A DNA stretch of 41,837 nucleotides, taken from assembly GCA_036986275.1 (NCBI GenBank), contig BTRG01000014.1, forward strand, positions 1 through 41,837, in the 5' to 3' direction. The notes below the pieces were generated by a model that had not been told where the DNA came from, ran no database searches, and worked only from the letters and a program-made list of their open reading frames with translations. A program made the translations under genes and the position numbers. Positions 33,478 through 41,778 of this stretch are shown here, piece by piece. Source of the DNA: BTRG01 sp036986275. GTDB lineage: Bacteria > Pseudomonadota > Gammaproteobacteria > Acidiferrobacterales > SZUA-150. The stretch's first letter is position 1, and the number at the start of each line of letters is the position of its first letter.

Positions 33478-33900
33478 ATGAAATTTTGCGTCCAAGCTGG
33501 CATCCTGTTTGTCCTGATCGGAATCAATGACCTGGCCCTGGCCGAGACTGGCAAGGCTCCTGATCCTGCCGCGGCAAAACGTGGTGAGCCTCTTTATCAG
33601 CAATATTGCCAGTCCTGCCACGGAGTAAAGGGTGTCGGTGAACCTGCACCCCCTGTTTTTCTCAGACGGAGCGACTATTTCCCAGCACCCGCCCTGAATG
33701 ATTCACAGCATGCCTGGCATCACTCTGACGAAAACATTTTGAGAACTATTATGAATGGATCTCCCCGGGTGTCCCGTATGCCAGCGTGGAAGGGAAAGAT
33801 AACGGTTAAGCAAGCACAAGATATCATTGCCTATATGAAAAGTCTTTGGGGTAAGCGGGCGCTGGATTGCCAGGGACCCAAGCACATGTCTTGCATGTAA
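33478..33900 (+). CDS. Monohaem cytochrome c (class I), second copy
   Basis: 140 aa from the ATG at 33478, which gives a signal peptide (LFVLIGINDLALAE); a longer frame adds 11 unlikely residues. Haem site QYCQSCHGVKGVGEPAPP, Met ligand probably in SRMPAWKGKI. HAWHHSDENILRTIMNG parallels the HAWHHSIDVLKGTIRNG of the previous gene, so they are homologues. It ends with two extra Cys (LDCQGPKHMSCM) that could form a disulfide. It completes the propeller-cytochrome group; the convergent cbbR gene follows. Confidence 0.88.
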   Translation: MKFCVQAGILFVLIGINDLALAETGKAPDPAAAKRGEPLYQQYCQSCHGVKGVGEPAPPVFLRRSDYFPAPALNDSQHAWHHSDENILRTIMNGSPRVSRMPAWKGKITVKQAQDIIAYMKSLWGKRALDCQGPKHMSCM

Positions 33901-34008
33901 TTCTCGATAGTTAGTTCCTTGGTTAGTGGCTCGATAACCCTGAGAGCCATGACCGTTTGTTGTTAGCTCAATCGATATGGCCAGTTGTGCAAACAACCTA
34001 CACCGATA

Positions 34009-34899
34009 TCAGTCTGGGCTTTTCTTTAAAACATAGTCTTTAAAGGCCTGCACTACCGGAGACAGGCGTTTACCCTGCCTGTGGACCACATACCAGTGAC
34101 GCAGAATGGGAAAGGACTCTGCATTCAGTGTTACCAGCCGTTGGGTTTCCAGTTCCAGTTCCACCGTATGGATAGATACGATCCCGAGTCCCAGACCGGC
34201 TTCGACGGCCTGTTTGATGGCCTCATTACTGGTCATTTCCATGCCCGTGGTCAGGGTCAGCCCATGTTCGGCGAAGAAGCGCTCCATGGCGATGCGGGTG
34301 CCGGAGTCTGGCTCGCGTACCACGAAGGTTTCTTGCTGCAAGCGTTTGAAAGGAATATTGTTCTGGCCGGCCAGCGGGTGTTGAGGTGGGGCGATGACAA
34401 CCAGTGGGTTTTCCATAAAGGCCTCGGTGACCAGATCCAGCCCTTCAGGTGGTTGACCCATGATGACCAGGTCGGTTTCGTTGTTTTCCAGCTGATCCAG
34501 CAGGCCACGTCGATTGGTTACATCCAGGCTGATGGTCACGCCCTCGTGGGCCTTGGCGAAGGCCGCCAGCAGGCGGGTGGCAAAGTAGTTGGCTGTGCTG
34601 GCCACGGAGACCGTCAGGCGGCCGCCTCCCAGGCCTTTCATGCCCTCCAGCATCTCCTCTGCCTCCGCCAGTTCGCGCGAAATGGCCCGTGCGTGGTTGT
34701 AGAATTCCTTGCCGGCCTCGGTCAGGTAGATTTTCTTGCCCAGTCGTTCGAACAGCGGCAGGCCAATCTGTCCCTCTAACTGCTTGATTTGCATGGATAC
34801 TGCAGGTTGAGATAAGTGTAATTTTTTAGCGGCACGTGTGTATCCCTCACATATGGCGACCGATTCAAACACCTTCAGCTGTCTCAGGGTGATGTGCAT
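34009..34899 (-). CDS. cbbR: LysR-type regulator of the cbb operon
   Basis: 296 aa. The N-terminal winged helix (LRQLKVFESVAICEGYTRAA, then LHLSQPAVSMQIKQLE) matches CbbR well, and the effector domain starts near residue 90 (GGGRLTVSVASTANYFA). CbbR proteins sense metabolites such as RuBP or NADPH and activate cbb genes. The gene is divergent from cbbM, as is usual, with an operator-like dyad in the 180-base gap. The start ATG at 34899 is near that gap. Assignment rests on both sequence and position. Confidence 0.92.
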   Translation of the reverse strand: MHITLRQLKVFESVAICEGYTRAAKKLHLSQPAVSMQIKQLEGQIGLPLFERLGKKIYLTEAGKEFYNHARAISRELAEAEEMLEGMKGLGGGRLTVSVASTANYFATRLLAAFAKAHEGVTISLDVTNRRGLLDQLENNETDLVIMGQPPEGLDLVTEAFMENPLVVIAPPQHPLAGQNNIPFKRLQQETFVVREPDSGTRIAMERFFAEHGLTLTTGMEMTSNEAIKQAVEAGLGLGIVSIHTVELELETQRLVTLNAESFPILRHWYVVHRQGKRLSPVVQAFKDYVLKKSPD

Positions 34900-34913
34900 G
34901 GTTGTATTTTAAC

Positions 34914-34961
34914 ATAAGTAAAAACTTATTATAAACATCAGAAAGATTGAGTTTTGTTTAT
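34914..34961. promoter_or_regulatory. CbbR operator-like dyads between cbbR and cbbM
   Basis: ATAAGT-AAAA-ACTTAT (34914-34929) is a perfect 16-base dyad of the LysR T-N11-A kind. A second pair, ATAAACA (34931-34937) and TGTTTAT (34955-34961), frames it on the cbbM side. A possible cbbM -10, TATATT, lies at 34975-34980. LysR regulators bind such paired sites; binding is inferred, not shown. Confidence 0.6.
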
Positions 34962-35079
34962 AGTTTCGCGGGGGTATATTGCGCCTCACTTTAGGAAGCG
35001 GAGATGGTATGAGCAGGGCACAGTTCGTCAGAACCGAATCCGGAACAGATTACTGGATATTTATCATAGGAGGCCGATC

Positions 35080-36468
35080 ATGGCTTTATTAGACCAAACA
35101 GGTCGTTATTCTGACCTGAGCTTGAACGAAGATACTTTGCTTGCGGAGGGCAACCATATTCTGGTTGCCTACACCATGGAACCTGCTGAAGGCCATGGTT
35201 ACCTGGAAGCGGCGGCCCACTTTGCAGCGGAATCCTCAACCGGTACCAATGTTGAGGTGTCCACTACTGACGATTTCACCAAGGGTGTGGATGCCCTGGT
35301 GTATGAAATTGATGAAGCCAAAGGCATCATGAAAATCGCCTACCCTAATGAGTTGTTCGACCGTAATGTCATCGATGGCCGTGCCATGATCGTTTCATTC
35401 CTCACGCTGGCAATTGGTAACAACCAGGGCATGGGCGATATTAAAAACTCTCAAATGCAGGATTTCTATGTACCCCCTAAAATGCTGCAGTTGTTTGATG
35501 GCCCTGCGATGGATATCTCTGACATGTGGCGTATTCTGGGCCGTCCTATCGAAAACGGTGGTTATATTGCCGGGACTATCATCAAGCCTAAACTGGGTCT
35601 GCGCCCAGAACCATTTGCCGACGCGGCTTACCAGTTCTGGCTGGGTGGCGACTTTATCAAGAATGACGAGCCTCAGGGTAACCAGGTTTTCTGCCCAATG
35701 AAGAAGGTTATTCCCCTGGTTGCGGATGCCATGGCTCGCGCACAGGATGAAACCGGCGAAGCCAAGTTATTCTCTGCCAACATCACCGCTGACGACTACC
35801 ATGAAATGTGTGCTCGTGCCGATTTCGTCCTGGAAACGTTTGCTGAAAATGCATCGCATGTTGCCTTTCTGGTTGATGGTTATGTCGGTGGTCCAGGCAT
35901 GGTAACGACTGCACGTCGTCAGTATCCTGGTCAGTATTTGCACTATCATCGTGCCGGTCACGGTGCGGTGACTTCACCCTCATCCAAGCGGGGTTATACT
36001 GCTTACATCCTGGCAAAAATGGCACGCCTGATGGGTGCGTCCGGTATCCACGTAGGCACCATGGGTTACGGCAAAATGGAAGGTTCACACGATGACAAGA
36101 TCATTGCCTATATGATCGAGCGCGATAGCTGTATGGGTCCCTACTATCATCAGGAGTGGTATGGCATGAAACCCACTACGCCCATCATTTCTGGCGGTAT
36201 GAACGCACTGCGTCTGCCTGGCTTCTTCGAGAATCTGGGCCATGGTAATGTGATTAACACCGCTGGTGGTGGTGCTTACGGTCACATCGATTCTCCTGCC
36301 GCGGGTGCAAAATCTCTGCATCAGGCATACGATTGCTGGAAGCAAGGTGCGGATCCAATCGAATACGCCAAAGAGCATAAAGAATTTGCCCGCGCATTCG
36401 AATCATTCGAGCATGATGCCGATGCACTCTTCCCGGGCTGGCGAGATAAGCTGGGTGTTCACAAGTAG
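35080..36468 (+). CDS. cbbM: Ribulose bisphosphate carboxylase, form II
   Basis: 462 aa, the usual form II length; no small subunit is present. K169 in IIKPKLG is a catalytic lysine. K194, D196 and E197 in GGDFIKNDEPQG form the carbamylated metal site, and GYGKMEG is loop 6. The start at 35080 is chosen from AGGAGG eight bases upstream and the normal N-terminus MALLDQTGRYSDLSL; a longer frame reads back through the leader. Form II enzymes have poor CO2/O2 discrimination, so they suit low-oxygen or CO2-rich places. A strong terminator follows, so cbbQ and cbbO may need readthrough or their own promoter. Confidence 0.98.
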   Translation: MALLDQTGRYSDLSLNEDTLLAEGNHILVAYTMEPAEGHGYLEAAAHFAAESSTGTNVEVSTTDDFTKGVDALVYEIDEAKGIMKIAYPNELFDRNVIDGRAMIVSFLTLAIGNNQGMGDIKNSQMQDFYVPPKMLQLFDGPAMDISDMWRILGRPIENGGYIAGTIIKPKLGLRPEPFADAAYQFWLGGDFIKNDEPQGNQVFCPMKKVIPLVADAMARAQDETGEAKLFSANITADDYHEMCARADFVLETFAENASHVAFLVDGYVGGPGMVTTARRQYPGQYLHYHRAGHGAVTSPSSKRGYTAYILAKMARLMGASGIHVGTMGYGKMEGSHDDKIIAYMIERDSCMGPYYHQEWYGMKPTTPIISGGMNALRLPGFFENLGHGNVINTAGGGAYGHIDSPAAGAKSLHQAYDCWKQGADPIEYAKEHKEFARAFESFEHDADALFPGWRDKLGVHK

Positions 36469-36498
36469 GCAATTGCATTGTTTATGTGAGCATAAGAT

Positions 36499-36526
36499 AA
36501 GCCCCTGCATGCAGGGGCTTTTTTCT
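36499..36526 (+). terminator. Intrinsic terminator after cbbM
   Basis: The self-complementary run AAGCCCCTGCATGCAGGGGC, with TT completing the right arm (36499-36520), is followed by TTTTC. With its strong stem it should end most cbbM transcripts before the GxxExxY element and cbbQ. Confidence 0.88.
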
Positions 36527-36558
36527 CTATATGTAATATAGTTTACAAGCAAAAAATC

Positions 36559-36986
36559 TTCACCACAGAGGACACGGAGGTGTTAACTAATGAAATTAGT
36601 GGCGCAATAGTCGATTCTGCTATGCATGTACATTCTGAATTTGACCCCGGCCTGCTGGAAAGTACTTATGAAGCTTGTTTACTCTACGAACTTAAATCAC
36701 GGGATTTATTTGTTCAAAATCAACTAACGTTGCCAGTGACATATAAAAATGAACGGATCGATACGGGTTATCGCATAGATCTATTGGTAGAAAAGGCGAT
36801 AATTGTTGAATTAAAGGCAGTAGATAAGCTATTACCAATACACGAGACTCAGCGGCTTACATATTTGAAATTAAGTCATAAAAAGGTTGGATTGCTTATA
36901 AATTTTAATACACCAAGACTCAAGTACGGTATTAAACGTTTAGTAAACTAAAAATTCTCTGTGACCTCCGTGTCCTCTGTGGTGAA
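36559..36986. mobile_element. GxxExxY-carrying element with perfect 23-bp inverted repeats
   Basis: Left end 36559-36581 (TTCACCACAGAGGACACGGA, then GGT) is the exact reverse complement of the right end 36964-36986. The unit is 428 bp and contains one gene. The left repeat also holds the AGAGGA Shine-Dalgarno site and the GTG start of that gene. No target-site duplication is clear. A related gene-less copy lies at 37834-37920. The element sits between cbbM and cbbQ, which are normally neighbours, so it looks inserted. No transposase is inside, so it would move in trans or by recombination. Confidence 0.8.
36580..36951 (+). CDS. GxxExxY family protein
   Basis: 123 aa. Matches the GxxExxY family: GLLESTYEACLLYELKSRDL near the start carries the name motif, and then RIDLLVEKAIIVELKAVDKL and HETQRLTYLKLSHKKVGLLI have the D-x(n)-E-x-K spacing of PD-(D/E)xK nucleases. 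The family is common in multiple copies per genome, has unknown function and is often surrounded by repeats. The start is GTG at 36580 with AGAGGA seven bases before it, both inside the element's left inverted repeat. AT-rich codon use differs from the cbb genes, which supports acquisition. Confidence 0.85.
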   Translation: MLTNEISGAIVDSAMHVHSEFDPGLLESTYEACLLYELKSRDLFVQNQLTLPVTYKNERIDTGYRIDLLVEKAIIVELKAVDKLLPIHETQRLTYLKLSHKKVGLLINFNTPRLKYGIKRLVN

Positions 36987-37012
36987 AAATATTTACCTAA
37001 AAGGTATTCATT

Positions 37013-37822
37013 ATGACTGATATAGATATCGAACAATACAGGATCAAGCAGGAACCTTATTACGAGCCCCTTGGGAATGAAGTGGCTTTATACGAGGCTA
37101 CCTATGAAGCACGGTTGCCTGTGATGATCAAGGGCCCGACCGGTTGTGGTAAGTCGCGTTTTATTGAACACATGGCATGGAAACTGGGTAAACCATTAAT
37201 CACGGTGGCCTGTAACGAGGATATGACAGCCTCAGATTTGGTGGGACGCTATTTACTTGATGCTAATGGCACGCGCTGGCTGGATGGTCCTTTAACCACT
37301 GCCGCACGCATTGGCGCTATCTGTTATCTGGATGAGATTGTGGAAGCTCGACAGGACACCACCGTAGTGATTCACCCACTGACGGATTACCGCCGAACCT
37401 TACCTTTAGATAAAAAAGGTGAGTTGGTGAATGCCCATCCTGATTTCCAATTGGTGATTTCCTATAACCCTGGTTACCAGAGCCTGATGAAAGATCTGAA
37501 ACAGTCCACCAAGCAACGCTTCACCGCCATGGACTTTGACTATCCCTCCGCGGAAGTTGAAGCCAGCATTGTGGAAAAAGAAACCGGTATCGATGCGGAT
37601 ACCGCCAGGAAGCTGGTCAAGATTGGCGGGACAGCGCGTAATCTAAAGGGTCATGGTCTGGATGAAGGTATTTCCACTCGTTTGTTAACCTATGCAGCGG
37701 CATTAATTAACAGAGGTATTGAGCCTGTTGATGCCTGCCGTATGGCTCTTGTCCGTCCTATTACCGATGACACGGATATTCGCAGTACGCTGGATCATGC
37801 CATTGATGCTGTTTTTGTCTAA
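37013..37822 (+). CDS. cbbQ: RuBisCO activase AAA+ subunit
   Basis: 269 aa, MoxR-type AAA+ ATPase. Walker A GPTGCGKS (41-48), Walker B ICYLDE (about 103-108), sensor 1 near FQLVISYNPGYQ and a C-terminal lid with the family's STRLLTYAAALI. With CbbO it forms the CbbQO motor that removes tight-binding sugar phosphates from RuBisCO. Linked to a form II enzyme, it is expected to be of the Q2O2 type. It is separated from cbbM by a terminator and the GxxExxY element, and from cbbO by a 107-base gap containing a MITE-like unit. Confidence 0.95.
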   Translation: MTDIDIEQYRIKQEPYYEPLGNEVALYEATYEARLPVMIKGPTGCGKSRFIEHMAWKLGKPLITVACNEDMTASDLVGRYLLDANGTRWLDGPLTTAARIGAICYLDEIVEARQDTTVVIHPLTDYRRTLPLDKKGELVNAHPDFQLVISYNPGYQSLMKDLKQSTKQRFTAMDFDYPSAEVEASIVEKETGIDADTARKLVKIGGTARNLKGHGLDEGISTRLLTYAAALINRGIEPVDACRMALVRPITDDTDIRSTLDHAIDAVFV

Positions 37823-37833
37823 AAGATATGATT

Positions 37834-37920
37834 AAAATCTTTAACCACAGAGAGCACAGAGGTTTTTTAATTTGGTGTTTTATTTCCCTTCTCTGTGACC
37901 TCCGTGTCCTCTGTGGCGAC
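37834..37920. repeat. MITE-like gene-less relative of the GxxExxY element
   Basis: The right end TTCTCTGTGACCTCCGTGTC and on to CTGTGG (37889-37916) is identical over 28 bases to 36955-36982. The left arm CCACAGAGAGCACAGAGG (37845-37862) pairs with it with three mismatches in 18. AAAATCTT precedes both left ends. The internal part is only 26 bases and non-coding. In RNA it would form a long hairpin between cbbQ and cbbO. Confidence 0.75.
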
Positions 37921-37929
37921 TAAATTTTT

Positions 37930-40203
37930 ATGAATACCGAAGAATTACAAGCCTATCGGGATACATTAAAGTGCAGCTTTAAAGATCTGGACGCAGTCTT
38001 TGAGGACTGTATGACGGAAGCCCTGTCGATGTTATCCGAGCAGGGAGTAAAGGACTACCTGGAAGGCGCATCACTAATCTGCATGATCGGTCGTGGTTTT
38101 GAACCGGTTCTGGTTTATCTTGAGGAAATGCCCCAGGTCGCCAAACAACTGGGTGAATCTACGTTAGCACTGGTATCCAAAACTGTGTGGGACATATCCC
38201 GCAGCCCCAATGGTAAGGCCATTTCGCCATTACTACAAACCATTGCCGAAGCGGCTCGCCGACTCGGTAGTGAAGAACAGCTGCAACACTATATCGAAAT
38301 TCTAATGGATATGATGGAGCGCACAACCGGTTCCACCCACGGTTTTCATACTACTATTCCCAGCCCCGGCCTGCCCGAACTGCTGCAACATATGCCTTTC
38401 TTATTAAACAACCTGTCACTGCAAGGGCTTAAAAACTGGATCGATTACGGGGTTCGTAACTACGAAGGTCACCCTGATCGGCAAAAAGATTATTTCTGCC
38501 TGCAATCCGCTGACAGCCGTGCCATTCTACAGCGCGAACGTCATGGCACCCTGTTTGCTGATAATGAACGTAAACTCGACTTGTATTTACGCAGCCTGTG
38601 GCAGGATCCGGAACATCTTGTACCTTATTCATCGGCCTTTGATGAACTGCGCAAGCCCATCCCTTATTACGACGCCTATGGGATTCGTGTACCGGATGTT
38701 TACGATGATAAAAATAACATCAATAGGATAGTGCCCGGTATCGATCGCTATCGTACATTGTTGGCTCATATAGCAGCACACCGCCGCTGGACCACACCGA
38801 TTATTGCTGACAACTTCAGCCCCTTTCAGCGCGTTGCTATAGAAATACTGGAAGATTCACGTGTTGAGTTCCTTGCAATGCAACAATATCCAGGTTTGAG
38901 GAAGCTGTTTATAAGTTTGCATCCAAAGCCAAAAGAAGATGCCTGTAATCCTGAAGAAGAATCCTGTATCCGTCACCGCTTGACGATGTTGTCTTATGCC
39001 ATTCTGGACGCCAATCATCCTTACCGGAATGAACATATACTGGAGTTTGTTAAACAATTCCATCAGCTAATGACTGATGATACAACGGGTACAAAAGAGA
39101 TTGCCAACCTTGCTATTTCCTATGTTGCCAAAACACGACGTCAGTCGGATCAACTACCCAGGGTGCATTTCACCGATACGGAAGTGGACTACCGTGATGA
39201 TAATCGCCACATGTGGCGTTTTATCGAAGAAGGTGATGAGGAGGAAATGTTCGAAGAGCAACGCAAGCTGGAACCGGAAGAACATGAGCCGGAGGGATTG
39301 CCACCGCGTCACTATCCAGAGTGGGACTACAACACCAAGACCTATCGACCTGACTGGGTCAGTCTATATGAAAGTCTGCACCCATCGGGTGATGCGACTG
39401 ATATTGATAAGCTACTCGAAAAACATGTCGCTTTGGCTAAGCAACTAAAACAGCTCCTGGATTTATTAAAACCGCAACAGTATGTGCGTGTCCGTTACCA
39501 GGAAGAAGGCAGTGAGCTGGATCTGGATGTGGCGATTCGTTCGCTCATCGATTTTAAGAGCGGCGCTCAACCCGATCCGCGCATAAACATGAGTCACCGG
39601 CATGACGGTCGTGATATTGCTGTGATGCTGTTGCTGGATTTGTCAGCATCACTCGCCGATACCCCGGAAGGCTGTACGCAAACAATTCTGGAACTAAGCC
39701 AGGAAGCCGTGGCTTTACTCGGCTGGGCAATAGAAAATCTCGGTGACAAGTTTGCCATTGCCGGTTTCTCATCCAACACTCGTCATGAAGTTCGCTACCA
39801 ACACATTAAAGGTTATAGTGAGAAATGGAGCGATACTGTTAAGGCCCGCCTTGCTGCTATGGAGGCAGGCTATTCAACCCGCATGGGTGCGGCGATGCGC
39901 CATGCCGCGCATTACCTGCGTGCACAAAAAGCCGATAAAAAACTGTTGTTAGTGCTGACGGATGGCGAGCCTTCTGATATCGATGCCCCGGATGACCGCA
40001 TGCTTATTGAAGATGCCCGCAAGGCCGTACAGGAACTGGATCAGGAGGGTATATATACTTATTGTATTAACCTTGATGCCAACGTTGACCCGGGTAAAGA
40101 CGATTATGTAACGGATATCTTTGGTAAACAGTATACGGTTATAGATAATGTCGAGCGTTTACCGGAGAAATTGCCAAAATTGTTTATGGCGTTGACCGGG
40201 TAG
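37930..40203 (+). CDS. cbbO: RuBisCO activase adaptor with VWA domain
   Basis: 757 aa. The C-terminal VWA domain has the MIDAS motif DLSAS at 570-574, a Thr in STRMG near 654, and LTDGEPSDID near 680, so a metal site should form. A long helical N-terminal region (1-540) with an acidic stretch (EEGDEEEMFEEQ) comes first. CbbO links the hexameric CbbQ motor to RuBisCO, probably through an acidic surface residue. Full length for the family. It is the last cbb gene in the window; no terminator is seen right after it. Confidence 0.95.
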   Translation: MNTEELQAYRDTLKCSFKDLDAVFEDCMTEALSMLSEQGVKDYLEGASLICMIGRGFEPVLVYLEEMPQVAKQLGESTLALVSKTVWDISRSPNGKAISPLLQTIAEAARRLGSEEQLQHYIEILMDMMERTTGSTHGFHTTIPSPGLPELLQHMPFLLNNLSLQGLKNWIDYGVRNYEGHPDRQKDYFCLQSADSRAILQRERHGTLFADNERKLDLYLRSLWQDPEHLVPYSSAFDELRKPIPYYDAYGIRVPDVYDDKNNINRIVPGIDRYRTLLAHIAAHRRWTTPIIADNFSPFQRVAIEILEDSRVEFLAMQQYPGLRKLFISLHPKPKEDACNPEEESCIRHRLTMLSYAILDANHPYRNEHILEFVKQFHQLMTDDTTGTKEIANLAISYVAKTRRQSDQLPRVHFTDTEVDYRDDNRHMWRFIEEGDEEEMFEEQRKLEPEEHEPEGLPPRHYPEWDYNTKTYRPDWVSLYESLHPSGDATDIDKLLEKHVALAKQLKQLLDLLKPQQYVRVRYQEEGSELDLDVAIRSLIDFKSGAQPDPRINMSHRHDGRDIAVMLLLDLSASLADTPEGCTQTILELSQEAVALLGWAIENLGDKFAIAGFSSNTRHEVRYQHIKGYSEKWSDTVKARLAAMEAGYSTRMGAAMRHAAHYLRAQKADKKLLLVLTDGEPSDIDAPDDRMLIEDARKAVQELDQEGIYTYCINLDANVDPGKDDYVTDIFGKQYTVIDNVERLPEKLPKLFMALTG

Positions 40204-40275
40204 AGCAGTATCTGGCGCCTGGCCAGTAAAGAAATAATGAGCCCGTATAAGTCCATTATATAGCAAGAAATAAGA

Positions 40276-40908
40276 TTACAGGTTTGATGCCTTGGCAAAC
40301 AGTTTTGCCAACAATCCACGGTGATGATGAGGTCTGGACATGTCTTCCTCACTGACTGCCGGGCGGTTAATGGCCTGTGCTATTCCAGAGGCCCTGGCAG
40401 CGCTATAAAATGAGCAGACTTCCTCTATTTCCACGTCCAGCATGCGGCTTACCAGCACCAATGACGTTGGGTATTGGCTTAGTAAAGCAGCGATCGACAT
40501 TGCGTTTTCAGAATGGGGGAGTCGTGTGAGGTTGGGCCAACGTTTCAGCTCCACGACGTCTATGGGTTCACAGCCTCCCTTGAGCAAGCAGCCATTGGAC
40601 GCATAAAAGGCAGCTTGCCAGACCAGCTCGTCCAGAGGACGGCGATTCTTGCGCGAACCACTGTCACCAGATGCAGAGGTCTTGAGCGTTTTGACATTGA
40701 AACTTCCCACGGGTGTCGTGAAGAATTTTTCGTTTTCCTGAACCCAGCTTACGTAAACACCTTTTGATGCCATTACAAATACGCTGCCTAATGGGTCCAG
40801 GCTAATGTTTACATCTTTTTGTTGTTTTATTGCATTGATAATTATACCCAGGACGTAGTCATTAGCGTCGTAGAATTGAATGTGGTCATAATGATGAACA
40901 AACGACAT
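40276..40908 (-). CDS. Protein of unknown function with C-terminal helical module
   Basis: 210 aa, cytoplasmic. A first half of about 90 residues (FYDANDYVLGIIINAIKQQK, LDPLGSVFVMASKG) could be a regulatory alpha-beta fold. A second half has RPLDELVWQAAFYASNGCLL, RWPNLTRLPHSENAMSIAAL and YPTSLVLVSRMLDVEIEEVC with SFYSAARASGIA. I have a memory of this second part in proteins near small GTPase/roadblock genes in other proteobacteria, but I cannot confirm it. The His/Lys-rich end may be flexible. Convergent with cbbO. Its start overlaps the divergent small gene by 15-18 bases. Confidence 0.65.
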   Translation of the reverse strand: MSFVHHYDHIQFYDANDYVLGIIINAIKQQKDVNISLDPLGSVFVMASKGVYVSWVQENEKFFTTPVGSFNVKTLKTSASGDSGSRKNRRPLDELVWQAAFYASNGCLLKGGCEPIDVVELKRWPNLTRLPHSENAMSIAALLSQYPTSLVLVSRMLDVEIEEVCSFYSAARASGIAQAINRPAVSEEDMSRPHHHRGLLAKLFAKASNL

Positions 40909-41079
40909 GATGATTCCCCGGAGTCAGATGTTGAAAATATAGAAGCAGGTCCTGGGCTTTCTAATGTTCAAGAAAGAATGTTTCTTGATATCCTGGCCGG
41001 GGTCTGGGATCAGGAGAAGACGGAATGCATATATAGTATTATGCACATGATTTCTACCGTCAATGAATCAAATTGTTAA
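40891..41079 (+). CDS. Small acidic protein, uncertain
   Basis: 62 aa when started at ATG 40891 (or 40894). It is acidic (DDSPESDVENIEAGPG), followed by a short helix (SNVQERMFLDILAGVWDQEK) and two Cys. No family recognised, no clear Shine-Dalgarno site. It is divergent from, and overlaps, the preceding unknown gene. It could be real or chance. Confidence 0.35.
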   Translation: MMNKRHDDSPESDVENIEAGPGLSNVQERMFLDILAGVWDQEKTECIYSIMHMISTVNESNC

Positions 41080-41121
41080 CAATGAGCTGGAATGTTAATA
41101 ACTGTGAATTAATAACTCCCT

Positions 41122-41778
41122 TCAGAATTTACAGTTTTCAATGATTGAATTTGTATTGGATAAATTCTCAACCAGATCTCTCGCAATATTCCGCATTGGG
41201 GTGCGCTGGTCGCGGGCCATTTTTCTGAGTTTGTCAAAGGCTGTCTCATAGGTAACACCGGTCTTGGCCATGATGACTCCAACCGCGGTGCTGATATGCC
41301 GGTTTTTATCTTTATTATCGCGCAGTTTCTCTCCCTGGGTAATCAAGGCATCCACTTCCGAGAATCTGGCAAGAGAGGTGTCTATGACCGCGGCCAGTTG
41401 TTTGATTCCCATGGGTTTGACCAAATAACTTGATATTCCCCTGGAAATCATTTTCTTTACAATGTCCGTCTCATCCATGCCGGATAGCATAATGATGGGT
41501 CTGTGGGCAGCATCCAGCATCCCATCCGCGGTTTCCGCACCTGATAAACCGGGCATATTACAATCCAGTATTACCAGATCTGGCGTGGACTGAGTGTATG
41601 CAATCAGGGCTTCTTTGCCATTATCGAAAGTGCTGATGCTGTAGCCCTTGCGTGACAGGCCGGTCTTGAGCGCCAGCAATAGGTGAGCGTCATCATCGAC
41701 GATAAACACTTTTGTCTTACTGTTTTCCACAATATTATCCGTTTTATCTTCTTTCATGCTATGAAAGGTAATCGGCAT
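41122..41778 (-). CDS. Response regulator with REC and ANTAR domains
   Basis: 218 aa. REC domain: KVFIVDDDAHLL (acidic pocket), LVILDCNMPG with the phospho-accepting Asp, and YLVKPMG with the conserved Lys. A C-terminal ANTAR domain (AVGVIMAKTGVTYETAFDKL, then RNIARDLVE) binds RNA hairpins and prevents termination, as in AmiR and NasR. The N-terminus has a short extra tail; GGAAG lies just before the ATG at 41778. No sensor kinase is nearby and no paired ANTAR-target hairpins are obvious in this window. It probably regulates genes elsewhere by antitermination. Confidence 0.9.
   Translation of the reverse strand: MPITFHSMKEDKTDNIVENSKTKVFIVDDDAHLLLALKTGLSRKGYSISTFDNGKEALIAYTQSTPDLVILDCNMPGLSGAETADGMLDAAHRPIIMLSGMDETDIVKKMISRGISSYLVKPMGIKQLAAVIDTSLARFSEVDALITQGEKLRDNKDKNRHISTAVGVIMAKTGVTYETAFDKLRKMARDQRTPMRNIARDLVENLSNTNSIIENCKF

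Noticed and set aside
34081..34779. 232-codon ORF opposite cbbR
   Set aside because: Antisense shadow of a clear LysR gene; no motif or start signal.
34954..35079. N-terminal extension of CbbM
   Set aside because: The 42 extra residues are basic and unlike RuBisCO, and a strong Shine-Dalgarno site precedes the ATG at 35080.
36559..37920. CRISPR-like reading of the CTCTGTGACCTCCGTGTCCT repeats
   Set aside because: Only paired inverted ends of two units, no regular spacers and no cas genes.
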